Assembly (NCBI GenBank): GCA_025997215.1
Contig: BNUH01000034.1
Coordinates: 1-29,606, forward strand
Length of the DNA: 29,606 nt
Direction: 5' to 3'
Source: Clostridia bacterium
GTDB lineage: Bacteria > Bacillota_A > Clostridia > Christensenellales > Aristaeellaceae
A model generated the notes under the pieces. It searched no databases and was not told the DNA's origin. It saw only the letters and a program-made list of their open reading frames with translations. The translations under genes were made by a program, and so were the position numbers. Of the stretch, positions 1 to 7,190 are shown in pieces (position 1 is the first letter of the stretch; the number at the start of each line of letters is the position of its first letter).

Positions 1-783
1 GCCGGATCCGAGCGGCTGACCGTCGTTGCCATACAGCGGGACGGCTTCAGCCTTGTTGGGGTAGCACAGACGGACGCGCACCTTTGCATAGATATACGAG
101 TCGCCTAGGTTGTGGACGCGTGCGGTCAGCGGGATACGTACCAGCTCGGTGAAGAAGCTCTTCAGGCAGTACAGGTATCCGGCACAATCGCGGACGATGA
201 CCTCGACCGGGATCTTGAAACGCAGCCATAGGTCATAGCTGTTGCACCTGTTGATAAGGTTCAGGTCGCTTGTGGTATTACCATCTGGATCGGTCAGCGT
301 ACAGTTATCGTAGCTATCGATTATCGATGAACCGGTTGCGCGGACACAAACGATGGTGTGAGGCGGACGGCCAGGCAGGTCGGCGTAATTGTTATTGCCG
401 GTTCCCGTGCCTTCGTCGAGCTGTTCAGCGCACAGCGGGAGCGTCTTCATCGTCTTGCAGACGTGACGGCGGCCACAGCCGATGGCTTGCGGGTACAGTG
501 GCGGAGCATCGCCGGAAATGTTCTTACAGGGGCAGCAAGTGCCGTTGTAACAACAGGGTTCGTCGGACCATTCACCGCCGCCACCCGGCAGTTCTTCATC
601 GGTGTCTTCCGTTTCGCACATGTCACAGCAGGAGCAGCTTCCCTTGGGCCAGGGCATATTGCCGCAGCAGGGATCTTGGCACATCCACTTCCATCCGCAG
701 GCGAGGCCTTTGGACTCATCGTAGACTTGCGGGTTCATTAGATTCGTGTAACCATTCGTGGTGTCTATGTAGCTTTGACTCAT
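1..783 (-). CDS. Cysteine-rich repeat protein, partial (C-terminus beyond window)
   Basis: Reading leftward from 783, the minus frame stays open through position 1, giving 261 residues with no stop. About 22 are cysteine. The start follows GGAGGG with 8 bases between. The N-terminal part holds clustered cysteines (PCCYNGTCCPCK, near residues 75-86) followed by GDAPPLYP. Further on is a segment with DCAGYLYCLKS and HNLGDSYIYAKVRVRLC. The same two blocks occur in the next gene (1054-2958), so the two are tandem paralogues. No signal peptide or membrane segment is visible. I do not recognise the family. The cysteine clusters suggest a metal-binding or disulfide cross-linked structural protein, and the sigma-K-like signals nearby hint at a spore-coat role. 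That role is inference; the reading frame and the paralogy are directly visible. Confidence 0.8.
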   Translation of the reverse strand, partial: MSQSYIDTTNGYTNLMNPQVYDESKGLACGWKWMCQDPCCGNMPWPKGSCSCCDMCETEDTDEELPGGGGEWSDEPCCYNGTCCPCKNISGDAPPLYPQAIGCGRRHVCKTMKTLPLCAEQLDEGTGTGNNNYADLPGRPPHTIVCVRATGSSIIDSYDNCTLTDPDGNTTSDLNLINRCNSYDLWLRFKIPVEVIVRDCAGYLYCLKSFFTELVRIPLTARVHNLGDSYIYAKVRVRLCYPNKAEAVPLYGNDGQPLGSG

Positions 784-804
784 TTGGAATTCCCTCCTCG
801 CTTG

Positions 805-832
805 CATGTTATGTTCGAGCAGGGGGAATGGT
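805..832 (-). promoter_or_regulatory. Candidate promoter for the first cysteine-rich gene
   Basis: The minus strand reads AC (832-831), 17 bases, then CATAACATG (813-805). This resembles the sigma-K pattern AC-N16/17-CATANNNTA with one mismatch. It lies so close to the ribosome binding site that the leader would be only about 15 bases. A TATAAT at 853-848 (minus strand) is an alternative -10 with no good -35. Which one is used cannot be decided here. Confidence 0.3.
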
Positions 833-889
833 CGGAAATGTCGCTGGATTATAAAAACGGCATGTTTGTACCAGGTTCCAAATGCGCCG

Positions 890-917
890 AAAACGCGCCG
901 TTTATACAAACGGCGCG
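890..917 (-). terminator. Intrinsic terminator after the 634-residue cysteine-rich gene
   Basis: There is a perfect 10 bp stem, 894-903 with 908-917 (arms CGCGCCGTTT and AAACGGCGCG), and a 4-base loop. On the minus strand the stem is followed by TTTT (893-890). It lies between the two cysteine-rich genes, so they are probably separate transcripts. Confidence 0.7.
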
Positions 918-1053
918 CTTTGCGAGGAGGGATGTTAAGCCTTATAATCCAACGCTTTCTGTAAGTCCAAGTCTTCCGGCGCTCATTGCCGAATCTGATA
1001 AACCAACATTTGCCGCCGTCATGCCGAAACCCGCAAGCGGCTGGCGCCGCAGC

Positions 1054-2958
1054 CTAAGCTCTGCGCCCTTGACGGCATCCGGCAGGCATAGATTCGCGCG
1101 CCTCGTAGGAATTCCGCGGATTGGTACTAGCCGTTCCAGCCGCGCCGGACAGCGGATCACGCGCGAAGTAGACCTCGCTCGCCGCGTTGGTTTCATCGAC
1201 ATAATCAGCCGCGTAGGATTCGCCGGGTTCTGCGGCTTGACCAGACTCTCCGACAATGTCCGCGCTGCCGCCGCTGATATCCAGATTGTTATACCTTATC
1301 GGGTACTTGCAGTAGCTCTTGTAATACCAAGGCCCATAGTTGCAGTGTGGATCGCGGCCTGTTATCTGATAGGGAATGAGCTTCATCACGCAGGCCTCGA
1401 TCTTCACGTCGATGGGCAGGTTGACCGTAGTCGCGCCCGTCGCGATCGGATCGTCAATCCGGCACAGACTGAACTTCGTCTTGACATACAGCCAGGATCT
1501 GCAGATATTGGAGTACGCAGTGCCCAGGTTGATATTCATATCCCTATAATAGTTGGTGGGGATGGTGTACGTGTCGCCCAGCGAATCCCGCACAACGAGG
1601 GCGAGCGTGGCATAAATCCTTATGCGCATATCATGTCGATTGCACAGATACGTGTAAAACTCGTTGCACGTCACGGCCGAGCACGGCTTGCCAAACACCA
1701 CGTTGCAGAATGTGCCGCAGTCGACACCGAGCACGTTCGCGCAGTATTCGGAGCAGGTCATGCCGATATCCGCTTGACATTCTCCTTCGGTCTTACCAAA
1801 AAAGCAGTAGTAAGGCCAGAATGCTACCTTAGTACCCCCCGTAGCGCCCGCGCTGATTACTTCCCACGGCCCGACGCCGGGCATATCGGCAGCGGGCGGC
1901 AGCGGCACCGCCAGCGACCTGCAGGAGTAGACGGGCACACCGTCCGGGCCGGGGATCATGGTTCGCTCGCTGCGGAATCGGCCGCACGCTATCGGGAAGG
2001 GCACCATGTACGGGGCGTCCAGCGCGTTTACATTATCCGGATCGCTGATATTGTGCGCGCCATTGACCATGGACGGGAAGCAGTCGTTCGTGGTTCCACA
2101 CCAATCATATGGGATATGTTTGATTATACAGGCGTCGATGGCCATATTCACAACGAAGGTATACATCAGGTTCGGCGACGTGCCCGGGCCGAGTGTACGG
2201 TCGTCGCACAGCTGCATCTTGGTCTTGAGGTAGATATTCGCCTCGCCCAGGTTGCACAGCTTGCAGTGCAGCGGGAACCGCAGGAGCATCGTATTGGGGA
2301 GTCGGTAGGACGTCTTGACCGTGTACAGGTATCCGCAGCAATCCTTCAGCAGTACCTCCAGATGCAGCGTAATCCGCGCGGTCAGGTAGTAACCCTGGGT
2401 GTCGTTGACGAACGCGGGGCTGGTCTCGATGTCGTTATACTCCACCGTGGGCACTCCGCGCACCCGAATGCATAGCACCTGGTATAGGCCAGTATTCACA
2501 TGGGGTTTAATGCAGCAGGAGGTGCCGTAGGGATTTAGATCGCCGCAGTTCCCATCCGGCTGGGCCGTGGTGCAATCATCCATCAATCCCCCGAATGCAA
2601 CGGCGCATCGGGCGGGCATGCATCGACAGGCTGGCAGCTGGTTGATCTTGAGCCTTATGCTCCTGTTCTTCCAGCGGGTCGGGCCTTCCATGCAGGCCAT
2701 GACGTGCGGCACCAGGAAAGGCGCGTCGTCGCCGATCCTATTGCATATAGAGCAGCAGCCGCTCTTGCAGCAGGGTTTCTCGAATACGTCGGGGTCGAAA
2801 TCATCAAACAGGCAGCCCCGGCCTGTCATGCCTTGCGTAGGGATCTCGGAACCGCAGGCCTCCTGGGAGCAGTCATTGAATAGCGCGGGGTCGGGCAGCG
2901 GTTCCAAAGGTATACCGTATAATGATCGTTTGGTTTCGCAGGTCTGCATACAATACAT
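1054..2958 (-). CDS. Cysteine-rich protein with internal repeats, possible spore-coat component
   Basis: The gene encodes 634 residues, about 44 of them cysteine. The start at 2958 follows AAGGAGGGG with good spacing. The N-terminal 90 residues hold clusters such as EKPCCKSGCCSICN followed by DDAPFLVP, matching the N-terminal block of the neighbouring paralogue. Two longer units then repeat: one near residues 200-290 (KDCCGYLYTVK, LKTKMQLC, IDACIIKHIPYDW) and one near 465-560 (VRDSLGDTYTIP, VKTKFSLC, IEACVMKLIPYQI). There are no membrane segments or signal peptide. The protein is not recognised by name. A sigma-K-like promoter upstream suggests late mother-cell expression and therefore a coat or crust protein, which is inference. 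The last about 10 residues may be out of frame: a neighbouring frame stays open to 942, just before the terminator. Confidence 0.75.
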   Translation of the reverse strand: MYCMQTCETKRSLYGIPLEPLPDPALFNDCSQEACGSEIPTQGMTGRGCLFDDFDPDVFEKPCCKSGCCSICNRIGDDAPFLVPHVMACMEGPTRWKNRSIRLKINQLPACRCMPARCAVAFGGLMDDCTTAQPDGNCGDLNPYGTSCCIKPHVNTGLYQVLCIRVRGVPTVEYNDIETSPAFVNDTQGYYLTARITLHLEVLLKDCCGYLYTVKTSYRLPNTMLLRFPLHCKLCNLGEANIYLKTKMQLCDDRTLGPGTSPNLMYTFVVNMAIDACIIKHIPYDWCGTTNDCFPSMVNGAHNISDPDNVNALDAPYMVPFPIACGRFRSERTMIPGPDGVPVYSCRSLAVPLPPAADMPGVGPWEVISAGATGGTKVAFWPYYCFFGKTEGECQADIGMTCSEYCANVLGVDCGTFCNVVFGKPCSAVTCNEFYTYLCNRHDMRIRIYATLALVVRDSLGDTYTIPTNYYRDMNINLGTAYSNICRSWLYVKTKFSLCRIDDPIATGATTVNLPIDVKIEACVMKLIPYQITGRDPHCNYGPWYYKSYCKYPIRYNNLDISGGSADIVGESGQAAEPGESYAADYVDETNAASEVYFARDPLSGAAGTASTNPRNSYEARESMPAGCRQGRRA

Positions 2959-3006
2959 TTATACCCCTCCTTAAAGCCAAAAACATCACCCATACCCTGC
3001 AGTCGT

Positions 3007-3033
3007 TAAGCTATGCTCAAAAACGACAAGGGT
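3007..3033 (-). promoter_or_regulatory. Sigma-K-like promoter of the 634-residue cysteine-rich gene
   Basis: The minus strand reads AC (3033-3032), a 16-base spacer, then CATAGCTTA (3015-3007), preceded by G. This matches the Bacillus sigma-K pattern AC-N16/17-gCATANNNTA at every specified base. Transcription would start near 2999, giving a leader of about 41 bases with AAGGAGGGG before the ATG. No sigma-A promoter is evident in the same stretch. Confidence 0.5.
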
Positions 3034-3060
3034 GCCGATTTGCGCAAGCCTGAAAAAAAC

Positions 3061-3089
3061 TGGACATATCAGGCGCGTTTACCTATAAT
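3061..3089 (+). promoter_or_regulatory. Sigma-A promoter of the GNAT gene
   Basis: TGGACA (3061-3066), 17 bases, then TATAAT (3084-3089). Transcription would begin near 3096, which argues against the GTG at 3101 as the start codon. Confidence 0.65.
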
Positions 3090-3178
3090 GAGTATGGAGC
3101 GTGGGAATCCTATGCTGGGGATCGCTCGGGGCCGCGCGATACGGCCCTATCATTTGTCATTTAGAAGAGGGGTTGCGC

Positions 3179-3985
3179 TTGCATATCGAGATGGGGCACA
3201 CCGCTATGAGCGGCGCGCCCCGTGAGAATATATTCGTCGCTACTGACAACAACGGCCAGCGCATAGGCATGGCCGCCGTCGTCGAATTTGTTAACCACCA
3301 GCTGCTGCCGGACCGACCACTGAATTATTATCTGCTGATAGAGGGATTCACCCGTGCGCGGGATATGCTGTTCGGCGCGGCATTCACGAAGGCGATGATC
3401 CTGCGCCGGAAACGTCCTGAACTGCCCGCGAGGATATACGCCTCGTGCAGCCCGCGCGATCCGGAGCGGCTGATGTTCTTCACCGAACAGGGGCTTGTCA
3501 ATGACGACGCCGAGGTGATCGTCCGCGGCATACTCCAGCAGGATGGCCACGCGCCCAAGCCGCCCGTGGGCTGCCGCCTGGCCTACACCAGCCTGGATAC
3601 CTCCGAGCAGTGCGAGAAGCTGCTCGCGCGGATCAACCCGTACAGCGCCACCCGTCACGCCCAGGATTGGCTGGCCAAGGCCCAGCAGAATCCAGTATTC
3701 GCATCGATGGGCATCCTGGAGGAGGATGAGATTCTAGGCGAGGTGATAGTGAGCGGCTACGGACCCGAAGGCCAGATTCTGATGCTCTACACCCAGCCGC
3801 AGTATCGCCGCCGAGGTGTGGCGCGAGCCTTGATCGCCGGGGCACAGACCTACCTCATGCAGGAATCCTGCCGCAGCGTGACCGCGCAGGTATGGCTTCG
3901 GAATCATCCCGCTGTGGAATTCTTCCGCGCGGCAGGCTTTACGCAGACGGCGCAGGCGGTATTGTACCCGGGGATTGAGGTGTGA
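3179..3985 (+). CDS. GNAT-family N-acetyltransferase, two-domain
   Basis: This is a predicted cytoplasmic acetyl-CoA-dependent N-acetyltransferase of about 268 residues. The C-terminal half carries the GNAT core: ILMLYTQPQYRRRGVARALI (the acetyl-CoA loop Q/R-x-x-G-x-G/A near residues 208-216) followed by WLRNHPAVEFFRAAGF. The N-terminal half (IFVATDNNGQRIGMAAVVEF) looks like a second, degenerate GNAT domain. Start choice: the frame is open from GTG 3101, but the promoter at 3061-3089 puts the transcript start near 3096. The only good ribosome binding site, AGAGGGG (3166-3172), fits TTG 3179 with 6 bases; ATG 3191 is the next option. The gene is divergent from the cysteine-rich gene. The substrate is unknown. 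Confidence 0.8.
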   Translation: MHIEMGHTAMSGAPRENIFVATDNNGQRIGMAAVVEFVNHQLLPDRPLNYYLLIEGFTRARDMLFGAAFTKAMILRRKRPELPARIYASCSPRDPERLMFFTEQGLVNDDAEVIVRGILQQDGHAPKPPVGCRLAYTSLDTSEQCEKLLARINPYSATRHAQDWLAKAQQNPVFASMGILEEDEILGEVIVSGYGPEGQILMLYTQPQYRRRGVARALIAGAQTYLMQESCRSVTAQVWLRNHPAVEFFRAAGFTQTAQAVLYPGIEV

Positions 3986-4305
3986 GTTTTCTGATTTTGA
4001 GGATGGGAACGGGGAGAACGATTCAATCAAGGGTTTGTTGTAACTGAGGAGAACGTTACATAAGGGAATTTACTTTGCGGAATCATAAACCTCCGACAGA
4101 ATCCTGCGGCACTGCCACCGAGGAAACTGACACATATGACGCAAATCATTATTACTACGAAAACTACAAGTCAATCAGCTGCCCGAAAGACGGCTTTACA
4201 CCCGATACGTACAACAATCTCCTCAATCTCATAACCTGCGTAAAAGGAACGCACGAACCCCCAACCGTCCGTCTTGACTGCGCGGCTGGAAACCGCTGTG
4301 CAGGC

Positions 4306-4359
4306 TATGCCGACGGCGATGGGAACCAGCAAAGCACAAGCCCTCTCGCCGTCGGCATA
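4306..4359. repeat. Perfect 14 bp inverted repeat (hairpin)
   Basis: TATGCCGACGGCGA (4306-4319) pairs exactly with TCGCCGTCGGCATA (4346-4359). A 1x2 internal loop and GGG/CCC (4321-4323 with 4341-4343) extend the stem inward to a 17-base loop. No T-run follows on either strand, so it is not an ordinary terminator. Half of the motif (GTCGGCAT) recurs at 4522-4529. Confidence 0.6.
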
Positions 4360-4436
4360 TCCAGCGTAACTTGTATATTCTGGTACATTAAGTGAGAGCC
4401 TTACAATATATCACGTTGGCCGACTATAAAAGACCG

Positions 4437-4553
4437 CAATTGCCTCATGCCAGCGGGAGCAAGCGACACCAAGCCGAGCATGCGCCTCGAACGACGAGGT
4501 TAACGGACAACGGCGTTTGACGTCGGCATTCACAGCGCCGCTGTCTGTTTTTT
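4437..4553 (+). ncRNA. Candidate small RNA of unknown function
   Basis: A possible promoter (TTACAA 4401-4406, 18 bases, TATAAA 4425-4430) precedes a stretch of about 117 bases that ends in a hairpin with a T-run. Inside is a second small hairpin, CCTCG-AACGA-CGAGG (near 4485-4499). There is no open frame of note. It does not resemble SRP RNA, 6S RNA, tmRNA or RNase P RNA. The case rests only on promoter, structure and terminator. Confidence 0.25.
4502..4553 (+). terminator. Hairpin with T-run, plus strand
   Basis: AACGGACA-a-CGGCG (4502-4515) pairs with CGCCG-c-TGTCTGTT (4536-4549), with one A-C mismatch and one G-T pair. The T-run overlaps the 3' arm (4548-4553). It lies downstream of the GNAT gene and the candidate small RNA. 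Confidence 0.5.
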
Positions 4554-4575
4554 CAGCAATCCGTATTGTGTGCTG

Positions 4576-5475
4576 TCAAATCCAGGTCACTGGTGCGATG
4601 CTGACCCCACGCTTTGGCCACTCTACACTAGCTATATACCAGTCGCCATCCTCATCTTGAAACAACTCAGGTGCATGCGCTTTTATGTTAGCAATACATG
4701 GAGCGTCCATTAACTCATCCAGTGATTGTGCTGCGTGGACAAAAGTGCGATAATCGTATGCTCCGTTTATTGTATCTGTGTGATCATATATACAATAGAA
4801 CAGATAATACCACCCATCAATCCATTTAATTATGGGAGATTCCAATGACACATGTCCAGTCGGCTTAAAGATCAACCTTTCAGGTCCATACGCCAATAAA
4901 TCATTGCTTTCACGCAAGCACAACCCATCATGCGTCAAGTATATCACATAGAAAATGCCATCTCTTTCCATAATGTTTGGATCACGCGCGTAACCATTAG
5001 CATTACATGAAAAAGCTTTACCTATAACTGTCCAATCATAAAGGTTACTTGAACTTGCTATGCGAAATGGATCAGGGCTGTATAACATTATATAGCGATC
5101 ATGTATGCGCCAAACAATAGGCGCCCAGATTTCATGAGGTTCACCAGGCCTATCATTTGCTGACAGCACTTGTGCTTCTTGCATAAAACTACCAGATGTT
5201 ATGATCTGCTTCAAGGTGGCGCACGGTGACACTGCATGAAAAAGCTGCCACTCTGCTTCGTGAATGTTTGGGTCATTGTGTAAAAAGTCTGGGGGATACG
5301 GATGTGTTATACCAAACAAGTGCCATCTCATGCCATCATGGATGATCGTGAAATCATTAGGAACCCAATCTGAATAAAGAGTGCCTTTGCTGAATCTAGC
5401 ACTATCGGGTCCTTGAAATATAGCTGGTTGGGGCACGTATACTGAAGTATAATCACCCAGATAAGGAATCTTCAT
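4576..5475 (-). CDS. GH43/GH32-like five-bladed propeller glycoside hydrolase, cytoplasmic
   Basis: The protein has about 299 residues and is predicted to cleave an oligosaccharide brought in by the adjacent importer. Motifs fit clan GH-F/GH-J propeller hydrolases: an early Asp in WVPNDFTIIHDGMRW, then EIWAPIVW, then ARDPNIM (RDP motif) and LESPIIKWIDGWYYLFY (Glu-Ser-Pro, where GH32 has its ECP acid/base motif). There is no signal peptide, so it acts inside the cell. The first ATG (5481) abuts GGAGGG; the second (5475) has 6 bases of spacing and is preferred. It lies 100 bases after the solute-binding gene, behind a terminator that leaves only about 27 bases, so it probably depends on read-through. 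The exact family and substrate are not determined; an inactive or phosphorylase-like member is possible. Confidence 0.75.
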   Translation of the reverse strand: MKIPYLGDYTSVYVPQPAIFQGPDSARFSKGTLYSDWVPNDFTIIHDGMRWHLFGITHPYPPDFLHNDPNIHEAEWQLFHAVSPCATLKQIITSGSFMQEAQVLSANDRPGEPHEIWAPIVWRIHDRYIMLYSPDPFRIASSSNLYDWTVIGKAFSCNANGYARDPNIMERDGIFYVIYLTHDGLCLRESNDLLAYGPERLIFKPTGHVSLESPIIKWIDGWYYLFYCIYDHTDTINGAYDYRTFVHAAQSLDELMDAPCIANIKAHAPELFQDEDGDWYIASVEWPKRGVSIAPVTWI

Positions 5476-5501
5476 TGTCATCCCTCCGTATATTTCATTC
5501 T

Positions 5502-5545
5502 AAAAAAGAGCGGATTGGTAAGGGATAGCCTCAGCCAATCCGCTC
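5502..5545 (-). terminator. Intrinsic terminator after the solute-binding protein gene
   Basis: A perfect 11 bp stem is formed by 5508-5518 and 5535-5545 (arms GAGCGGATTGG and CCAATCCGCTC). On the minus strand six T residues follow (5507-5502). It separates the binding-protein gene from the hydrolase gene and probably sets their expression ratio. Confidence 0.85.
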
Positions 5546-5575
5546 ACTAATATCACTTGGTCGTCACCTAGCTGT

Positions 5576-7138
5576 CTATTTTACCGCATCCTCAAGCGTC
5601 TTTGTTAGTTCCGTGCGTTCTTTGCATATGAGATCGTAGCCCAAAGAGTCTAGAGTTTTGGGGAAAGCTTCCATAACAGCACGACATTCTGCTTCGCTGC
5701 TGGCCATGATAGCTTTGACAATTGTCTGTTTCCAACTGTCATTAATAGATGGCAAGCGGAGTTGCTCTTCATCACCCGCAACAACACCATACGTTAGGTC
5801 GTCTAGCTCTATGGTATCATTACAGTTCGCCATGCTATATGCGTAATCCTTGCGAGAATATTCTGGTTTCGGTGCCGCATATTGGTCTATGCGAAACCAT
5901 GAACAAGCAGGGGCTTGATAGTGCCATAATCCGAACTCTTGCCGTTCGTTTTCAGTAGGATATTGAGTAATGAAATCTGGCAGAAACGCAGCTTTACCAT
6001 TTTCATCGTATTCCCATTGTTCGCCTTCAACTCCCATGAAAGTAAGAATCGTGCCATCCTTTGAGAGTACAAAATCCCAATACTTAACCAATGCCTCCAT
6101 TTTCTCAGTAGGTATCTTAGCATTAACTACGCATAAACCTCCACCCCAGTTAGTGATAACATTATTACCAGCTTTTACACCATCCGCTGGGAAGGCTGGT
6201 ATGAAAGCCAGAAGAGCTTCTGGGTCACTACCCCAAAGGATATCATTAATGGTAGCTTGCACTGAATGGCGTACGAAAGTAGATACACCAGCCTTACCGG
6301 TGCTAAGTTTTTGTACCAGCTGTTCAGGCTTCTGTGTAAAAGACTCTTGATCCATTAGTCCCTCGTTCCACAGTTTGTTCATAAACACAGCGTAATCAAT
6401 AAGTTTGTCAAACTTGTTAAACATAGCGATTCGATATGTACCATCAGCGTCTTTCTCCCAAAAATTCATGCCATCTAGTCCGATAAACTGGATAGCTAAC
6501 TGATAGAAATTACCATCGCTGGTTGACAAAGGCGCAATGCCATACGCATCTTTCATCTTGACGAGCATATCATAGAAAGCCTCTGGTGAGTCCGGCTCAT
6601 CAAGGTCAAGATCGCTCAGCCAGTCAATACGGGTTGCTATGCCTGCGTCACGTAGATTCCCATACATCTCAGCCGAATTCAGATGGAACGGGTACATGTA
6701 GACCGAGCCATCCACACCGTCCCTATATTTGGGGAATGTATGTGCAACAAACTTGGTCATCGCTTCTGAGGATAGAATGTCCGGCTCTAGATTCCGTAAC
6801 AGTCCACTCTCGCCCATCATGTTGTACAAGCTGATAGCATATGTGCCACCGCCGCCCAGAAAAACATCAAATGGGAGGTCTCCGCTGGCAGCCCACATAT
6901 TCAGTCTCGTGTTGAACTCATCATCGCCCGTGTAATACCAGGGTTCCATAAGAACGTCAATCCCTGTTTTTTCTTGGATTGCTTCACGTATGGGATTGTT
7001 AGGGTCAGGCAGAATGAAACCACTCGATCCATACAGTATGCGCAACTGTACGAAAGGTTCTGTAGCCGCATACGCTGGGAGCGCAGAGACCAGCAGAAGC
7101 AACACTAGCAGACAGGAAACGAATCGAGCCTTTGACAT
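5576..7138 (-). CDS. ABC transporter extracellular solute-binding protein (LplA/YtcQ-like)
   Basis: This 520-residue protein has the length of the large carbohydrate-binding proteins that work with LplB/LplC-type permeases. It begins with a signal peptide (hydrophobic core residues 6-20, cleavage likely after AYA at 24). There is no lipobox: the only early Cys (residue 9) sits at the start of the hydrophobic core, too close to the N-terminus. The mature part shows the family pattern: EKTGIDVLMEP, a loop GDLPFDVFLGGGG, VDGSVYMYPF and IGLDGMNFWEKD. The ribosome binding site is AAGGAGG. It is the third gene of a leftward operon after two permeases, followed by a terminator and the GH43-like gene. 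The likely ligand is a complex plant-derived oligosaccharide, inferred from context. Confidence 0.9.
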   Translation of the reverse strand: MSKARFVSCLLVLLLLVSALPAYAATEPFVQLRILYGSSGFILPDPNNPIREAIQEKTGIDVLMEPWYYTGDDEFNTRLNMWAASGDLPFDVFLGGGGTYAISLYNMMGESGLLRNLEPDILSSEAMTKFVAHTFPKYRDGVDGSVYMYPFHLNSAEMYGNLRDAGIATRIDWLSDLDLDEPDSPEAFYDMLVKMKDAYGIAPLSTSDGNFYQLAIQFIGLDGMNFWEKDADGTYRIAMFNKFDKLIDYAVFMNKLWNEGLMDQESFTQKPEQLVQKLSTGKAGVSTFVRHSVQATINDILWGSDPEALLAFIPAFPADGVKAGNNVITNWGGGLCVVNAKIPTEKMEALVKYWDFVLSKDGTILTFMGVEGEQWEYDENGKAAFLPDFITQYPTENERQEFGLWHYQAPACSWFRIDQYAAPKPEYSRKDYAYSMANCNDTIELDDLTYGVVAGDEEQLRLPSINDSWKQTIVKAIMASSEAECRAVMEAFPKTLDSLGYDLICKERTELTKTLEDAVK

Positions 7139-7162
7139 GAGATTTCCTCCTTTTCTATATGC

Positions 7163-7182
7163 ACGAAGTTCGATACCTTCGT
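7163..7182 (-). repeat. Short intercistronic hairpin
   Basis: ACGAAG (7163-7168) pairs with CTTCGT (7177-7182) across an 8-base loop, in the gap between the second permease gene and the binding-protein gene. No T-run follows. It may be an mRNA processing or stability element that favours the downstream binding-protein message. Confidence 0.3.
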
Positions 7183-7190
7183 TGCATTAC

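Larger units (their letters stand above)
3986..4575. other. Gene-poor stretch between the GNAT and hydrolase genes
   Basis: No convincing protein gene is seen. An open frame 4075-4395 (TTG start, 106 codons) has no ribosome binding site and no recognisable domain. A short inverted repeat, TGTAAC (4038-4043) with GTTACA (4055-4060), is present. The two stronger structures, a hairpin at 4306-4359 and a possible small RNA ending near 4553, are listed separately. Confidence 0.5.

Noticed and set aside
775..2475. Long plus-strand open frame of 566 codons opposite the cysteine-rich genes
   Set aside because: It starts inside the opposite gene without a ribosome binding site, has no recognisable domain and an Arg/His/Val/Ala-rich composition typical of an antisense shadow, and it overlaps the terminator and two genes supported by repeats and paralogy.
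4075..4395. 106-codon plus-strand frame in the gap after the GNAT gene
   Set aside because: TTG start without a ribosome binding site, no domain, and its 3' end is the perfect hairpin. It is probably non-coding.
4437..4553. Known structural RNA (SRP, 6S, riboswitch) as identity of the candidate small RNA
   Set aside because: The length and motifs do not match the conserved loops of these RNAs, and no gene follows directly in the right orientation to be controlled as a riboswitch.
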